A stretch of 64,000 nt of DNA from Flaccisagitta enflata (GCA_965153355.1 OZ231128.1:39060001-39124000); one strand, 5' to 3'. Positions 48,290 through 60,965 are shown, numbered from the stretch's first letter. The notes: generated by a model not told the origin, from the letters alone. Made by a program: numbers and translations.

Positions 48290-48434
48290 GGTTCATAACA
48301 GAACACCGGCCATAAGAGTAGTCAAAGTTACACCAGCAGCATGAGTAACGTTGTTTTACCCTCTCTCCCTCGCGCTTGTCTGTCTCTGTTTGTCTGTCGG
48401 TCTGTCCTTCACTATTTATCTCATATTGAATGCT

Positions 48435-48440
48435 CATCTC

Positions 48441-48473
<33 letters not shown>

Positions 48474-48476
48474 GTT
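48435..48476. repeat. (CTGT)n/(CT)n microsatellite
   Basis: Short CTGT then CT run. Confidence 0.85.
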
Positions 48477-48731
48477 CTTACTTAATAAATTCTTTTGTTC
48501 TATCATTGAATTTTCTTTCAGAGGTTTTGCTTAGGTCATATGGGGCTGTCTTTTATCCATTCCAACCGATCATCAATTGAAATTTTTTTATAGAATATTT
48601 GTAATGCTTACAAATTTAGTTATTTGTCTTTTCTTCCCTACATAAATCATCATTTATCGTTCAAGCACCAAGCAGTAAATGTTTATTCCATCAACGCTCA
48701 CAATGAACATTTCTTTTTAGCTATTTGATAA

Positions 48732-48773
48732 TACCAGTAAAGGCGGCTCTCGCCGACCGGAAAAAAATCGTAA
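48732..48773 (+). repeat. H4 motif copy
   Basis: TACCAGTAAAGGCGGCTCTC, GCCGACCGG, AAAAAAATCGTAA. Confidence 0.75.
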
Positions 48774-48794
48774 GGTTGTTTTTGTTTTTTTCGC

Positions 48795-49445
48795 TTTCTC
48801 TCTCTCTGTGTGTGCGTGTGACTTTTTTTTCTCTTTCCTCCCTCCTCCTCCCTCTTATCCATCTCTGTCTCTCTCCTCCTCTCTCCCTCCCTCTCTCCCT
48901 TCCTCTCCCTCCCTCCCTCTCCCTCCCTCCCTCTCCCCCTCCCTCCCTCTCTCTCTCCTTCCTCTCTCTCTCCTCTCTCTCTCCTCTCTCCCTCCCTCCC
49001 TCCCTCTCCTTCCTCTCTCTCCTCCCTCCTCTCCCTCCCTCTCTCTCTCTCCCTCCTCTCCCTCTCCTCCCTCTCTATATCCCTCTCTCCCTCCCTGTCT
49101 CATTCTCTTTCCCTCCCTCTCTCCCCTCCCCTCTTCCCACTCTCTCTCCCTCCTCTCTCCCTCCATCCTCATTCTCTTTCCCTCCCCTCTCTCCTTCTCC
49201 CTCCCTCTTTCCCTCCCTCTCATTCGCTTCCCTCTCCTCTCCCTCCCCTCTCTCCCTCCCTCTCCCTCCCTCCCTCCCCTCTTCCTCCTTCCTCCCCCCC
49301 TCCCTCTCTACGTCTCCCTCCCTTTCTCGCTCTCTTACCCTCCCTATTTCTCTCCCTCCTTCCCTCTCCCTCCATCTCCCTTCCCCTCCCACCCTTCCCC
49401 TCTTCCTCCCTCCCTCTCCCTCCCCTCCTCTCCCTCTCTCTGCCC
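48795..49445. repeat. polypyrimidine CCCT/CTCT tract of about 640 bp
   Basis: Nearly all C and T on the plus strand with mirror-repeat character. Reading frames here are Ser/Pro/Leu or Arg/Glu/Gly runs and not genes. Confidence 0.93.
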
Positions 49446-49737
49446 TCTGCTAAACTCATTTTTGATGTTACATAGAGCCCAAAATTGAGATTGATGAAAA
49501 ATATCGATCTTTGAGAAATATGCAGAAAATGTGAAAAAATAAAAAAAGATTAAAAAATTCATAGCGCCTAAAGTATTAGTCCGACGGTGCCCTGCTTTTT
49601 TCCAGAAGGTGTAAAAAAGTGCCCCCTTTCACCCTGTGCCAATTTCAACCCCAGCCTCGGGCGAGCCTAGTTCTGACTCAACTTTCCCAAATCGTCCCAA
49701 GCGAAAAAGGGAAACATTAATTCCTAGCCTGGGACTC

Positions 49738-49767
49738 AAAAAATCGAAAAACGTTTTTCGATTTTTT
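49738..49767. repeat. 30-bp perfect palindrome
   Basis: AAAAAATCGAAAAAC followed directly by its reverse complement, with no loop. Confidence 0.9.
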
Positions 49768-49902
49768 TCCCAATTAAGGAACCCTTGACCAAAAATTCAT
49801 GTTCTTTCATCACCAAGGAAGGGCAGTCACAGGTTCCACATGCCGATTTACTGCGGTCGACTAAATGTCAATGAGCATTATTGATCAATGAACGTTTTGA
49901 AT

Positions 49903-50030
49903 ATGAATGAATGAATGAATGAATGAATGAATGAATGAATGTATGAATGAATGAATGAATGAATGAATGAATGAATGAATGAATGAATGAATGAATGAAT
50001 GTATGAATGAATGGATGAATGAATGGACGA
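49903..50030. repeat. (GAAT)n microsatellite
   Basis: About 125 bp of GAAT with a few GTAT/GGAT substitutions. Confidence 0.95.
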
Positions 50031-50304
50031 CCGACTGAATGAAAGAGGGAAGACATGAGAAATAAAAAGATTGAAAAAGTCGTCGGAATCGTCGGTTTTG
50101 CGTGACTTTAACGTCTGCCCGATGGACAGACCAACCAACCGGCCGACAGACAGACATGATCTCTTATCGTTGGACGATGACACACAACAAAATCAAAAAG
50201 ACATAAACGACAAATGGGCTATCAGTTCCATACTGAGTCAAATGCAAAGGCGGTGCATCTACGCAGCTGAATTATTTTTTAGCACCTCCTCACATTCTAA
50301 TACC

Positions 50305-50438
50305 CTTGGTGCGCAACGCCGGTAATTACCTGTGATCATTATCCTTGAAACTTTGGGGTTTCTGTGGTTAATGGAAGATATTTTGAGCTCCGTAGACGTC
50401 CAAAAAAATTTGGGCTTCTAACAAGCGCCCCAATGAAC
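50305..50438 (+). repeat. dispersed repeat of about 130 bp, copy 2
   Basis: CTTGGTGCGCAACGCCGG to GGGCTTCTAACAAGCGCCCC, inverse of 46746-46878, about 80% similar by eye. Confidence 0.75.
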
Positions 50439-50731
50439 AACAGACTAGAAGGGGCCGTCTGTCCTTCCTTAATCACAAATTCTTCTTCCAATGTCAATGT
50501 TTTAAGAAATTATTTCTATTCTCACCTTGCGCATTATCCTAGTGCTCATGTCAGGTGATCTACTCACTAGCCACAGACGCTGACTGCTTTCATCAATTTG
50601 TGCTTTAAAACTGATAGTTAGGGAGGCTCAAAAAGAGTTGATGAAAAAAATTGTTCATGAATTGTATCTTTAACATGTATTTACTTTCGATTTTCACTTT
50701 AATGAATGACAAAATGATGGTAATTTTGTGA

Positions 50732-50985
50732 ACGTTCGCTAGCATGACTGGGGTAACGTAGGAAGCTGAAATTTTTACTGAAGAGAGAGAAGACCTGTAA
50801 CAAATCCTCAAAAAAGCTACTAGCCTCTTTATCATTACATTTTATAGATTTCTTCTTCGATTTATTGTATGTAAAATAATGAAATTTAGGTTTTTGTTAC
50901 AGGTCTACCCTAGCAAGATGTCTTCTCTCACATCATTAAAAATTCCAGCACCCCACCTTGCCCCAGTCAGGCTAGCGAGCATTTG
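50732..50985. repeat. foldback pair, arms of about 80-90 bp
   Basis: The segment CGCTAGCATGACTGGGG... GAGAGAAGACCTGTAAC (50738-50801) recurs in inverse at about 50895-50980 (GTTACAGGTC, TCTTCTCTC, CCCCAGTCAGGCTAGCG), about 80% alike. Confidence 0.7.
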
Positions 50986-51811
50986 AAAAATTGCCTATAT
51001 TATATAGGGATGCTATCGGTCAGCCGAGGAGCGTGGGACAACTTGCTCAATAGATTGTTAAAGCCTGAAATGGCCCAAAATCGTGGGGCTTCGTTGGAAG
51101 TTGTTATCGTATACATTCTATAAAAAGTCACTTGTCTGGGGTTTTTGGCACATCGTAGTTCACTCCCCCGGCCCTAAGTAATAAATTTGATGTTTATAAT
51201 GAGTTAGTAAGGGATTACTTCGTTTTTCGCAAGCCATTACCGCATTACTACCAAGGTTCTCTCATCGCGTTGCAAAAACGAAAAAGCTATTGTGATTGGT
51301 TAGCAGAATCAGGATTTAGCTGTTGTAATTGGCTGACGCGGTAACTGCCAGAGATCTTTCGGTGAGGTGTAATTTTGAATTCTCACGGTCAAAGTTCTGC
51401 AGAGCTGATCTTTTGTTTCGAAAAAACTTGCGACAGATCGAGCCAGGAACTCCAGTCAAATTCAGAGACAACGGAGAAGGCGACTCAACAATCAACGACT
51501 ATCAGACTTGGTGAAAACGTGGTCATGAAACTAAATTTCAATCATCACATTCCCACTGGAGAAGAAACATAGGTTCGAAGATATAAATATTTTGTTTTGT
51601 TAAGAGATTCTTCATGATTTTTAGCGCAGAGAGGCAGCCCTATTTATCGATCAGGATGTCAAAGGCGCGGCATCCGCGGCCGGCAAATAGTCGCTTTGAC
51701 AGGGGATCGCAATGTTCTTAAATCGTTGTTGCGGGCGATTAAGACTCATTACAAATGTTTCATTACCATCCTTCCGACCATGGACACTCATTCACGCTTA
51801 ATGTTTCGCCA

Positions 51812-51965
51812 TGGACTAGGTGTCTATCCGTCTGTCTGTCAGCTTGAGTTGAAAAGAATAAAAACAAGCATTTTAGATGCCTTTGGTGTGTTTGGGGAGT
51901 AGGGTGTGGAAGGGGGTTGGATGCCCCTGCCCACCTGTCTGCGATGATTTTGAAAGCCGGCGTTA
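51812..51965 (+). repeat. H1 family, heavily decayed copy
   Basis: CCGTCTGTCTGTC, AGCTTGAGTTGAAAAG, GCCCCTGCCCACCTGTCTGC and GAAAGCCGGCGTT keep the H1 order, but the arms are lost. Confidence 0.5.
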
Positions 51966-52079
51966 CTAATTTATTCAAGACTCATTTATTAGCGAATTCC
52001 TGCAAATGAGATAGCGGTCTATATGTATAAGAGGACTCACTGATTTTTTTATGATTGCTGACATCTCTCCGCTTAGAAT

Positions 52080-52525
52080 TCTAGTATGGGGTAGGGGTTA
52101 AGTTAGGGGTAGAGGTTGAATTGAGGTTAAGGAATGAGTTAGGGGTAGGGGTTGAGTTAGGAATAGGGGTTAATTTAGGGGCTGAGTCAGGGGTAGGGGT
52201 TGATTGAAGGGTTCAGTCAATGTTACGGGTTGAATTAATTAGGTTGAGTTAGGGGAAGGGGTTTGGTCAGGGGAGGGGGTTTGGTCAGGGGTAAGGGTTG
52301 AGTTAGGGGTAAGGGTTGAGGGTTGAGTTAGGGGTAAGGGTGAGTAAGGGGTAAGGGAGGGGTAGGGGTGAGTTAGGGGTAGGGTGAGTTAGGGGTAGGG
52401 TGAGTTAGGGGTAGGGTGAGTTAGGGGTAGGGGTGAGTTAGGGGTAGGGGTGAGTTAGGGGTAGGGGTGAGTCAGGGGTAGGGGTGAGTCAGGGGTAAGG
52501 GTGAGTTAGGGGTAAGGGAAGATCG
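52080..52525. repeat. G-rich GAGTTAGGGGTAGGGGT minisatellite
   Basis: About 25 imperfect units of roughly 12-18 bp with runs of four G, on the plus strand. A related shorter patch (GGGGTAGGGTTGC) lies at 53685-53760. Confidence 0.88.
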
Positions 52526-52785
52526 AGTGGTGTCAAATACATAATAGGAGGAAAAAATTGCCAATACAAGTGAGGTTCCCTTGTAAACATTTACCGAGAT
52601 AGCTACAAAAAGATGGGTATGGGTGCATTTGTGGATGTTTGTCAAAAAATCCATTACAGATGCTTTCAAAAAGTTAAAATATCAAAGTGAACCTTTTTCA
52701 TCATTTCAATAGATTTCTTGTCAAGCTCAGGATACTTAATTGAAATTTGGTATTTCATGAGATATTCTTCTTATTTTTCCTACAG

Positions 52786-52897
52786 ATCATTACTGCGGTT
52801 TCATGCCAATCGGTGTCCAGAATTTTATTGGGATATATTGCTGGTCAGCCCAAGCTCTGAAGAAAAGACTTGCAATTTTACTGAAAGGAGGAAACCC
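52786..52897 (+). CDS. weak candidate exon
   Basis: After a good acceptor (TTATTTTTCCTACAG, ending 52785) the frame reads SLLRFHANRCPEFYWDILLV and SPSSEEKTCNFTERRKP up to TAG at 52898. No strong donor is seen before the stop, so it may be a terminal exon, a mutated exon or chance. Not recognised. Confidence 0.25.
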
Positions 52898-53992
52898 TAG
52901 AGTAAAAACAATAGACCTCCCGGATACGATTTGACAAGAAAAAGTTGACCAACGCATTCAAATCCGCGTACCTACAATGATTGAAAGAAGAAAAACTAAA
53001 CCACAGTGTAGCAGTGCCATGAAAAGGAAAATTGAAAAAAGACTTGAGATAAAGAACTGGCAAAACATTACGTCCCCGTCATTTGGACATAGTCTGCATA
53101 GGAACACTCACTCTCGTTTCATCTCCAATTTGTCATCTAAGCATCAAAACTTTTGGCGGTTGGGACAAAATCTGTCGTCTTTGTCGGGAAAGAAGATATG
53201 TAAGAGGTGAGGAGATGGAACTGTGCAAACCCATAAGGTAAAAGAGTACTTGTAGAGAATCTGTTTTTTTAATCATGGACATGCACATTAACACAGTTGC
53301 TTCGTTGATTGGTCCATATGCATATAGTTGGTTCTTTCGTATCACTTATGAAGTTACCGCGTTTTTAGACTTTTTAGATCAGTAAATGCTTGGGGTGCAT
53401 GTCTTAAGAGGATTTTATATTTCTGCCCACGCCCAACTGTCCATGACTGTCATTTTATATTGAGTTTGTAATTTTACATGCTTTGTTAATCGTCAAGAGG
53501 AGCTAGAGTTAGGTCTAGGAATGAGGTCGGTGATAGGGCTGTGACAGGGTAGAGGTTGAAGTTTAGAAAAATTGGTTGATCGGAACAAGATGACCAAACT
53601 ACATATTTCAACTGTGTTCATTTTAAATAATGCGCAGTTATGTCCGGTCACTAATTCTATGGGCTCAAGGCGTTTTGGTGGTGGGTTGCGTTTTGGGGTA
53701 GGGTTGCTTATAGGGGTAGGGTTGCTTTAAGGGTAAGGGTAGGGATATGTTTGAGCCAAGAGGTAGGGTAGAGAGCAAAGGTAGAATGATGCATAGGGTA
53801 TGAGTGTAGGGGTGGGTTTAAGTATTGTAGCATTAATTATTTAGGTAGCACAAACAGGAACAAATGATTAAACAACTGACGTCTTGTTCTCCATGGATCG
53901 TGTTTCCCAGTTTATCTATGAAAGTTATCATCTTAGTATCATGCCCGCTAACCAAAAAGCTTTACCTTAATCCTTTCTCGTTTCACCCTTAG

Positions 53993-54056
53993 GTTCCTGT
54001 GCACTACAGTCCTGGATCCAAACATGTTGCTTATTCATTACAAACAGCACAAAGAG
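53993..54056 (+). CDS. candidate internal exon of a host gene
   Basis: A 64-bp segment between acceptor CTCGTTTCACCCTTAG and donor GAG|GTAAGTGT, both close to consensus. In the only sensible frame it reads VPVHYSPGSKHVAYSLQTAQ plus R and leaves one base (phase 1). The next candidate exon at 57084 begins with two bases before an open frame, so the phases agree. The protein is not recognised. Confidence 0.45.
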
Positions 54057-54344
54057 GTAAGTGTAATAGTTTCACGTATGTTTACATTATTATTGACAAT
54101 ATATTTCTCTTCTGTAATAACAGAAGGGGAGGGACTGACAATGACAATCGAAAATTGTTAAAGACGAGATTCTACTCACACAGAAATGTAAGAAACGGCC
54201 AAGTAGGCCAATAAGGTGCGACGTCTGGATCGTCGAACGTATGCATTACAGACAGACAGACCGAAATTTGACCTCTAGATGCGTCTTTTCATTCCTGCGA
54301 CTGAGCTTTTTATCGCGCATAGGTAAGAGAATAAGACACGAGGA

Positions 54345-55320
<976 letters not shown>

Positions 55321-55326
55321 TTAAGC

Positions 55327-55590
55327 CTCTCAGCCTCTCAGCCTCTCAGCCAAAATCTAGGTCTGAGATTTGGGTGTTGTGATGCAGATTTGTGCCATAA
55401 GGTAGGGAATGGGGCCTTGAGGCTGGGATTTGGGTAATGAGACTAAAATTTGGGTAGCAAAGCTAGGGTTTAGGCCAACAGGCCTGGGGAGGGGATGAAT
55501 AAACGAGGAGGAGGAAGAGTAGGAGAAAATTCCCTATAGTGTGATAGCATAGGTAATTGGCCCTTTTGGGCCGCTGGCCAAAAAGACCAA
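55327..55590. repeat. H2 family, right half
   Basis: CAGCCTCT units, GGCTGGGATTTGGG-type array units, a GAGGAGGAGGAAGAG tract, then GATAGCATAGG and GGCCCTTTTGGGCCGCTGGCC. Confidence 0.65.
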
Positions 55591-56046
55591 AAGTGGGGCT
55601 ACATGAACATTGATCGATAATTGAGACCTATTTCCTTAATTTATTTTCTAGCATGCATAAATGAATTAAAAAACGTTATGATACTTGGGAAAAATTGATA
55701 TTGAACCATTGTTGAACCATGACGTACACAGCTGATTTTTTGGAAAAAAGTTGAAGAATACCTTCGGCTTTTTGAGACCTACCGCGGATATCGATTTTCC
55801 CTTTTTCTCATGAGTGGTTTGAGGAAGTTGGTCAATTTTGGGGGCCAAATGGGACTACGCATAAGACTAACAGCTAAGAAAGAGCTCAATCTCCTCTTTC
55901 AGATGACGCCAAGCAGAATTCTGTGCAATCGATAGTTTCAGAGCTATGATTTTTTTAATCTTTTTTTATTTTTTCGCATTTTTTGCATTTTTCTGAAAAA
56001 TAAGGAATGAAGTTACTGAAGTCTATTTTAACTTAAATTATCCCAG

Positions 56047-56263
56047 ATGATGATTGTGCATGCTGGCAGCAAAGTCTCTCACTCTTTTAGTCGTGGTGAT
56101 CAAGTTGAAGTGGTAAAACAAGAGTTCTCTCTCTGTCTCTCCCTCTCTGTCACATTCTCTGTCCGACTGTCCATCTGTCTGTCCTTCTGTCCATCCGTCC
56201 GTCCGTCCATCCATCTGTCTGTCTGTCTGTCTGTCTGTCTGACAAGAGTTCTCTCTCTGTCTC

Positions 56264-56300
<37 letters not shown>
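56047..56300. repeat. H1-like fragment and CT/CTGT tracts
   Basis: TTTTAGTCGTGGTGATCAAG resembles an H1 start, followed by CT, CCGT and CTGT runs up to the H4 copy at 56301. Confidence 0.5.
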
Positions 56301-56302
<2 letters not shown>

Positions 56303-56342
56303 GACTTTTTTCCTACGGCGATTAGCCGCCTTTATTGGTAAA
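56301..56342 (-). repeat. H4 motif copy
   Basis: ACGACTTTTTTCCTACGGCG, ATTAGCCGCC, TTTATTGGTA. The central GGCG...CGCC pairing is kept. Confidence 0.7.
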
Positions 56343-56435
56343 TCTGTGTTAGAAAAGTAGTAGCGTATACCAAGGCGTATATACCATACGCTTAGACACA
56401 GGCAAGGCTGTTCTAACTGTAAGGAAGCTAAATTA

Positions 56436-56471
<36 letters not shown>

Positions 56472-56904
56472 CACACATTGATTCCCGGTGTTAAGCTTAT
56501 TATTTCACCCACTCAGTATTGATGTAACACGAGGTGCTTTCGTTTAAATGACCGCCTCACCCTGCCCCTGCTTTGTGTACTTCTGTCTAAGACGGCAAAT
56601 TTTCGAAAGAAAGTTAAGCGTTTCACCATATTTTCTGCATCAGTATCAGGATAATAATGGTACCCAAATGATTTTAGAAGACAAATTGTCTCTAAAGACA
56701 CTTGATGTATACATTTTTATCATATTCTTACCTCAAAAGTAATTTTAGCTACGCAATTCACGTGAGAACAGACCAGAATATTAGGGTTTTAGTGAAATCT
56801 TGTTTACATTTTTTAATTCTTGCCTGTGGTTGAAATTATATTACACTCTAATGAAGGGAAATTTTGCATTTTCAATAACATAGTTCTCTTTGTTAATGAT
56901 TTTA

Positions 56905-56976
56905 AAGGAGAACTATGTTTTTCATTTTTTCATTTTATCATTTTCTATGCAAATTTATAATTTCAACAGGCCCTTT
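56905..56976. repeat. dispersed repeat fragment, copy 2
   Basis: Diverged copy of 963-1032 (ACTATGTTTTTCATTTTT, TTTTCTATGCAAA). Confidence 0.5.
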
Positions 56977-57083
56977 TTGGTTGATTAGTGCAAATCATGC
57001 ATAAAAATATCTACTATGACTTATTTCAATGATCATTTGAGTATAACCATTCACTTTTACGCATTTTTATTTTTCAATTTTAG

Positions 57084-57170
57084 CCCCTGATGAAACACAA
57101 ATATTGCCTTCGGAAGACCACTGTCCTAAGCAGCTGCCATTTGAGAATCTCTACAGCTGCCGATCAGTGC
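57084..57170 (+). CDS. candidate internal exon of a host gene
   Basis: Acceptor TTTATTTTTCAATTTTAG ends at 57083. The frame reads PDETQILPSEDHCPKQLPFE, then NLYSCRSVQ, before running into CTGT repeats. It starts with two bases, matching the phase of the exon at 53993-54056. The 3' edge is uncertain: possible GT donors lie at or inside the start of the microsatellite. Confidence 0.42.
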
Positions 57171-57171
57171 A

Positions 57172-57455
<284 letters not shown>

Positions 57456-57944
57456 CACATCGACTTATTCTCATTTTGTGGCGGTGGTGGTGGTGGGGGG
57501 TGGAAAGGTGGCGTGGTCTTGAAGCAATTTCGTAGTCGACTGCGTCAGTCTATCCGTCCATCATTTCGGAAATTTGACTTCGAAAACGAACCCCGAAATA
57601 AGGACAGCGTCAGAGAATCAATCAACATTTAAAACCTCGGCCATCTGTTCTCTGTTTTATAAAACAATGCATTCTATAAACGAAGTCGAATTTAATGCAT
57701 TGACATCTTATAAGTTAGATAGATATCCTTTGAATAACAAATCACGGTAGCAATTGAATGCACAGAGCACACGCATATCTTTCGGAAAGCATTTCGGGCG
57801 ATTGGCAGGAACAGTGATGTGATAGGGTAACAAAGTATTTGGGCAGGGGCAGCGATGCGAAAACGTCTAAGGGGAGCAGTGAGCAAATAAACAACTGACG
57901 AACCCACGGATCAACCGATCGTCTTAGCGGGTTGCAGTCATATA

Positions 57945-58496
57945 CAGGGTGATCAATCTCAACTGGGAAAATATAGTAAGCTTTTGCTCTCAGATTCATT
58001 ATGTCAATGATTTAAAATCATTTGTCTTTTAAAGTACTATGTTTGATGTTTTTGTATTTAAATTTCATGAATCCAAGATGAAAATTGTTTTCGCAGCAGT
58101 GAGATAAAACAAATATTTGCATTTCTAGATAATCAAATCTTATTTTTTAGATAAATCTTTTTTTAGAATGCTTCCTCAAATACAAAATAAGTTTCATATG
58201 AAAAATGTTTAAATGCATGCTTTATTTGAGAACAATGTGATATCAATGGTTGAAGCAATCAAAAAAATAAACAAGTATTGTTGATGAAATAGGTGTTTTT
58301 TCAGTTATCAGTATAAAAACATGTGATACTTCAAAGTGATGCTGTGGGCAAAGTACTTTTGTAGACCTATAAAATTTGAATAAAAAAAAAAACTAAAAAC
58401 ATGATACTATAAGAGACATGTTATCTGAAATCATTGAGATAATGTATTTTAAAGTAAAAGCTTATCATTTTTTCCCAGTTGAGATTGATCACCCTG
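57945..58496. mobile_element. 552-bp inverted-repeat element
   Basis: 27 bp of perfect inverted ends (CAGGGTGATCAATCTCAACT and on). The left flank is TA (57943-57944); the right flank is TT, probably a mutated TA. AT-rich interior, no transposase frame. Confidence 0.8.
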
Positions 58497-58676
58497 TTGA
58501 GTTGCGCGCACGCGACTGACAAGTCTTTCTAGGCGAAGAAATGTTTTACCAGAAGTTGGAGAAACGGGAGAACGTATAAGTAAACCAGTGTTAAGAACTC
58601 GAGAAAAGGAAATAATAAATGAGCAGTGAGTGCCAGCGACCACCTGGTCGTGCAATCTGAATGTTTCTGTCTGCAG

Positions 58677-58795
58677 TTGCCCGCAATTTCCTTTATTCAG
58701 GAACAACCAATGGTCGTCCAATGTTTCTACATGCTTGGCGAGAATATTCTTATTTGAGCAGTATACAGCGAAAACAGGCTGCGCTGCGGAGGCAG
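58677..58795 (+). CDS. candidate internal exon of a host gene
   Basis: A 119-bp segment from acceptor TTTCTGTCTGCAG to donor GGAGGCAG|GTGCAA. After two bases the frame reads ARNFLYSGTTNGRPMFLHAW, REYSYLSSIQRKQAALRRQ. The Arg/Gln-rich end suggests a helix. It enters in phase 1 and leaves in phase 0. A GT microsatellite starts 18 bp after the donor. The family is not recognised. Confidence 0.5.
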
Positions 58796-58812
58796 GTGCA
58801 ATGCATCTCTAA

Positions 58813-58905
<93 letters not shown>

Positions 58906-58909
58906 GGGT

Positions 58910-58993
<84 letters not shown>
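58813..58993. repeat. (GT)n microsatellite
   Basis: Two GT tracts separated by GAGGTGGGGGTGG near 58899-58912. Confidence 0.95.
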
Positions 58994-58996
<3 letters not shown>

Positions 58997-59020
58997 TGGA
59001 CTTATATCCCCAACTCTCGC

Positions 59021-59045
59021 GCCCAGCCCCGGTGACCGGCTGGGC
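59021..59045. repeat. GC-rich hairpin
   Basis: GCCCAGCC (59021-59028) pairs with GGCTGGGC (59038-59045) around CCGGTGACC, giving a very stable 25-nt hairpin in otherwise AT-rich DNA. Confidence 0.75.
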
Positions 59046-59906
59046 CTTCCCGCACGCTGCCTTGTGAAAGGCAGCTAACAGGAAATCCTTTCCTCACATC
59101 TCGCGGCCATCTCCACATCTCACATGAGTTTGATCACAAGTTGCCTTTTGTTCGGCCCATGATCGGGAAAAGGAGACGGTCAACCGGCGGTCTACGGAAG
59201 GGGATTGACCATAGAATTACATTCTCTTTCATCCTCTCACTCAATCCAATTCAATCTCTCTCTCCTAACAAAAGGTGCCATTGATGAAGGTGCAATTGAT
59301 GCGGCTCTAATTGAGAGGCAAGAAAAAACAACTGTTAGTCTGCTTGAAGGTGGAAACAAAATTAAGCATTGCAATGGGCAATGATTGTAAGCAGCCTCAC
59401 TGTTATCATTTACCAGCTTGCCACCTGACATACCAGGCATAAGACTAGAAAAGCGAAGGCAGTGCATAAAAAAATACGGACAATATCTTACACAACGGAC
59501 ATATCTAACGCAAAAACATGATTGGGATTATGTTTCTTTCCAAGAAATACTTTGCTGAATATGACAGTGTGACAAGAATGTAAGAGTAAGTCACTTTCAT
59601 CGATTTTAAAACTAGTATGGTAGGCACTATTTTGGACCTTTAACTTTCAAGGCATGATTATACAGTGGTTAAAAATGTCATTCACACATCAACATGGCAT
59701 CATCGATCTTTCATAGGCATGCATTCATCGGCAAATCGAGTTTTCACTCTTCTTCTTCTTCATCTTCTCCTTCCTATCCCATTCATTTCACCTAGTTTCC
59801 CGTTTCGCTCAATTCCTCCTCATCATAATCATTGGTTTTCCTCTTCATCATAATCATCGGTTTTCCGCTTCATCATCATCGGTATCACTCATCATCGTCA
59901 TTGGTA

Positions 59907-60284
59907 GGCCTGATTCTAGGGATTTTTTGGAATGAGCCAGTCGGGCTCGCTCCCCACATTTTGACAGAGCCCGACAGGAAAACCATGAGCCCGGTAGAAA
60001 TGTTATGCCCAATTTTACCATATTATCAGCCTAAATTTTTAATAACAGCTGCTGGTAATATGATGCAATGATGAAATAAACACTACTCCGATGATTCAGG
60101 TTGTGAAAAAATCGAAAAACGACTCAAAACTTGATGAATTTTTAAATATTTTGCTCAATCTGCTTGAGCACTCTTAATCCATCCCAATGAGAGAGAGCCA
60201 GCCGGGCTCAGAGCTCGCAAAACATGAGGGCCCAAGAGCTAAATAGAGAGCATCGGGCTCGCGGGCTCGCTCTAAAATCAGGCC
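59907..60284. mobile_element. 378-bp element with 9-bp direct flanks
   Basis: Ends GGCCTGATTCTAG and CTAAAATCAGGCC (inverse), flanked by TCATTGGTA at 59898-59906 and 60285-60293. The inner flanks carry GAGCC/GGGCTCG words in inverse order. A duplication of 8-9 bp points to a hAT-like or related transposase. Confidence 0.75.
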
Positions 60285-60636
60285 TCATTGGTATACCTCT
60301 TCATCATCGAAATCACCCTCATCAGTATTTCTTTTTAATTTTTACCTTCTTTTCCAACCTTTGTTCATCCACCTCCTCAATTCTTTTGTCAGGTGCCTTC
60401 AAAGCGAGCTAAATATCTATCAAAAATCCCATTTTTCATGTGAAATTTGCCTAATAGGCGGGTGCCTTATATCCGGGACTTCTTAACAAAAAAATTAACG
60501 GACATAAGTCGGGTCTTTTGAAAATATGCGTAGAAGCGAGGGATGCCTTATTAGCGGGTGCGCTCTAGTGAAGTTAGACTGTAGTTTTAAACAAAGACAT
60601 CAATCATTCATGAATTTTACGACATTTGCACCATTT

Positions 60637-60675
60637 GCGACTTTTTTCCGGTTGGCGAGAGCCGCCTTTATTGGT
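60637..60675 (-). repeat. H4 motif copy
   Basis: GCGACTTTTTTCCGGTTGGC, GAGAGCCGCC, TTTATTGGTA. Confidence 0.75.
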
Positions 60676-60789
60676 ACATTGTATATAATCTGAAATATAT
60701 TGCCTTTAGATGTCACAAGATGATTTTGCTTGAAACTCTGGGGCAAATAGATTCCACATGACTCTCTGCGAGCCCAATCATGGTTAAAT

Positions 60790-60900
60790 GTCCCTTCAGG
60801 GTGCTACCCCTCTCACCATCTTTTATTATCGGGGTAGTGAGGGATGTTGTTTCACTTTTCATTTACAGAGGGGCATTGGGTACCGCTGACGCTTTATTTT
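60790..60900 (-). repeat. H2 family, hairpin end only
   Basis: On the minus strand GTCAGCGGTACCCAATG, CCCCTCT and later AGAGGGG, then AGCACCCTGAAGGGAC. The stem sequence differs from the standard one but pairs. Confidence 0.65.
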
Positions 60901-60965
60901 GCTTCTTGTTTTTTTTTCTTTCTCTTTTTTGTTGTATGTAATAAAACTATGGCAAAAAAAAAAAA

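Noticed and set aside
48522-48579. Short frame VLLRSYGAVFYPFQPIIN after a good acceptor
   Set aside because: Only 18 codons to a stop, no donor and no link to other candidate exons.
48725-49488. Overlapping Ser/Pro/Leu frames of over 200 codons
   Set aside because: Pure polypyrimidine tract with no start context or domain.
52080-52525. Internal telomere
   Set aside because: TTAGGGG words are irregular in length and spacing; no uninterrupted TTAGGG run.
59281-59391. Open stretch reading GAIDEGAIDAALIERQEKTT
   Set aside because: The preceding AG lacks a proper pyrimidine tract and the phase does not fit the exon at 58677-58795. Left out as an exon.
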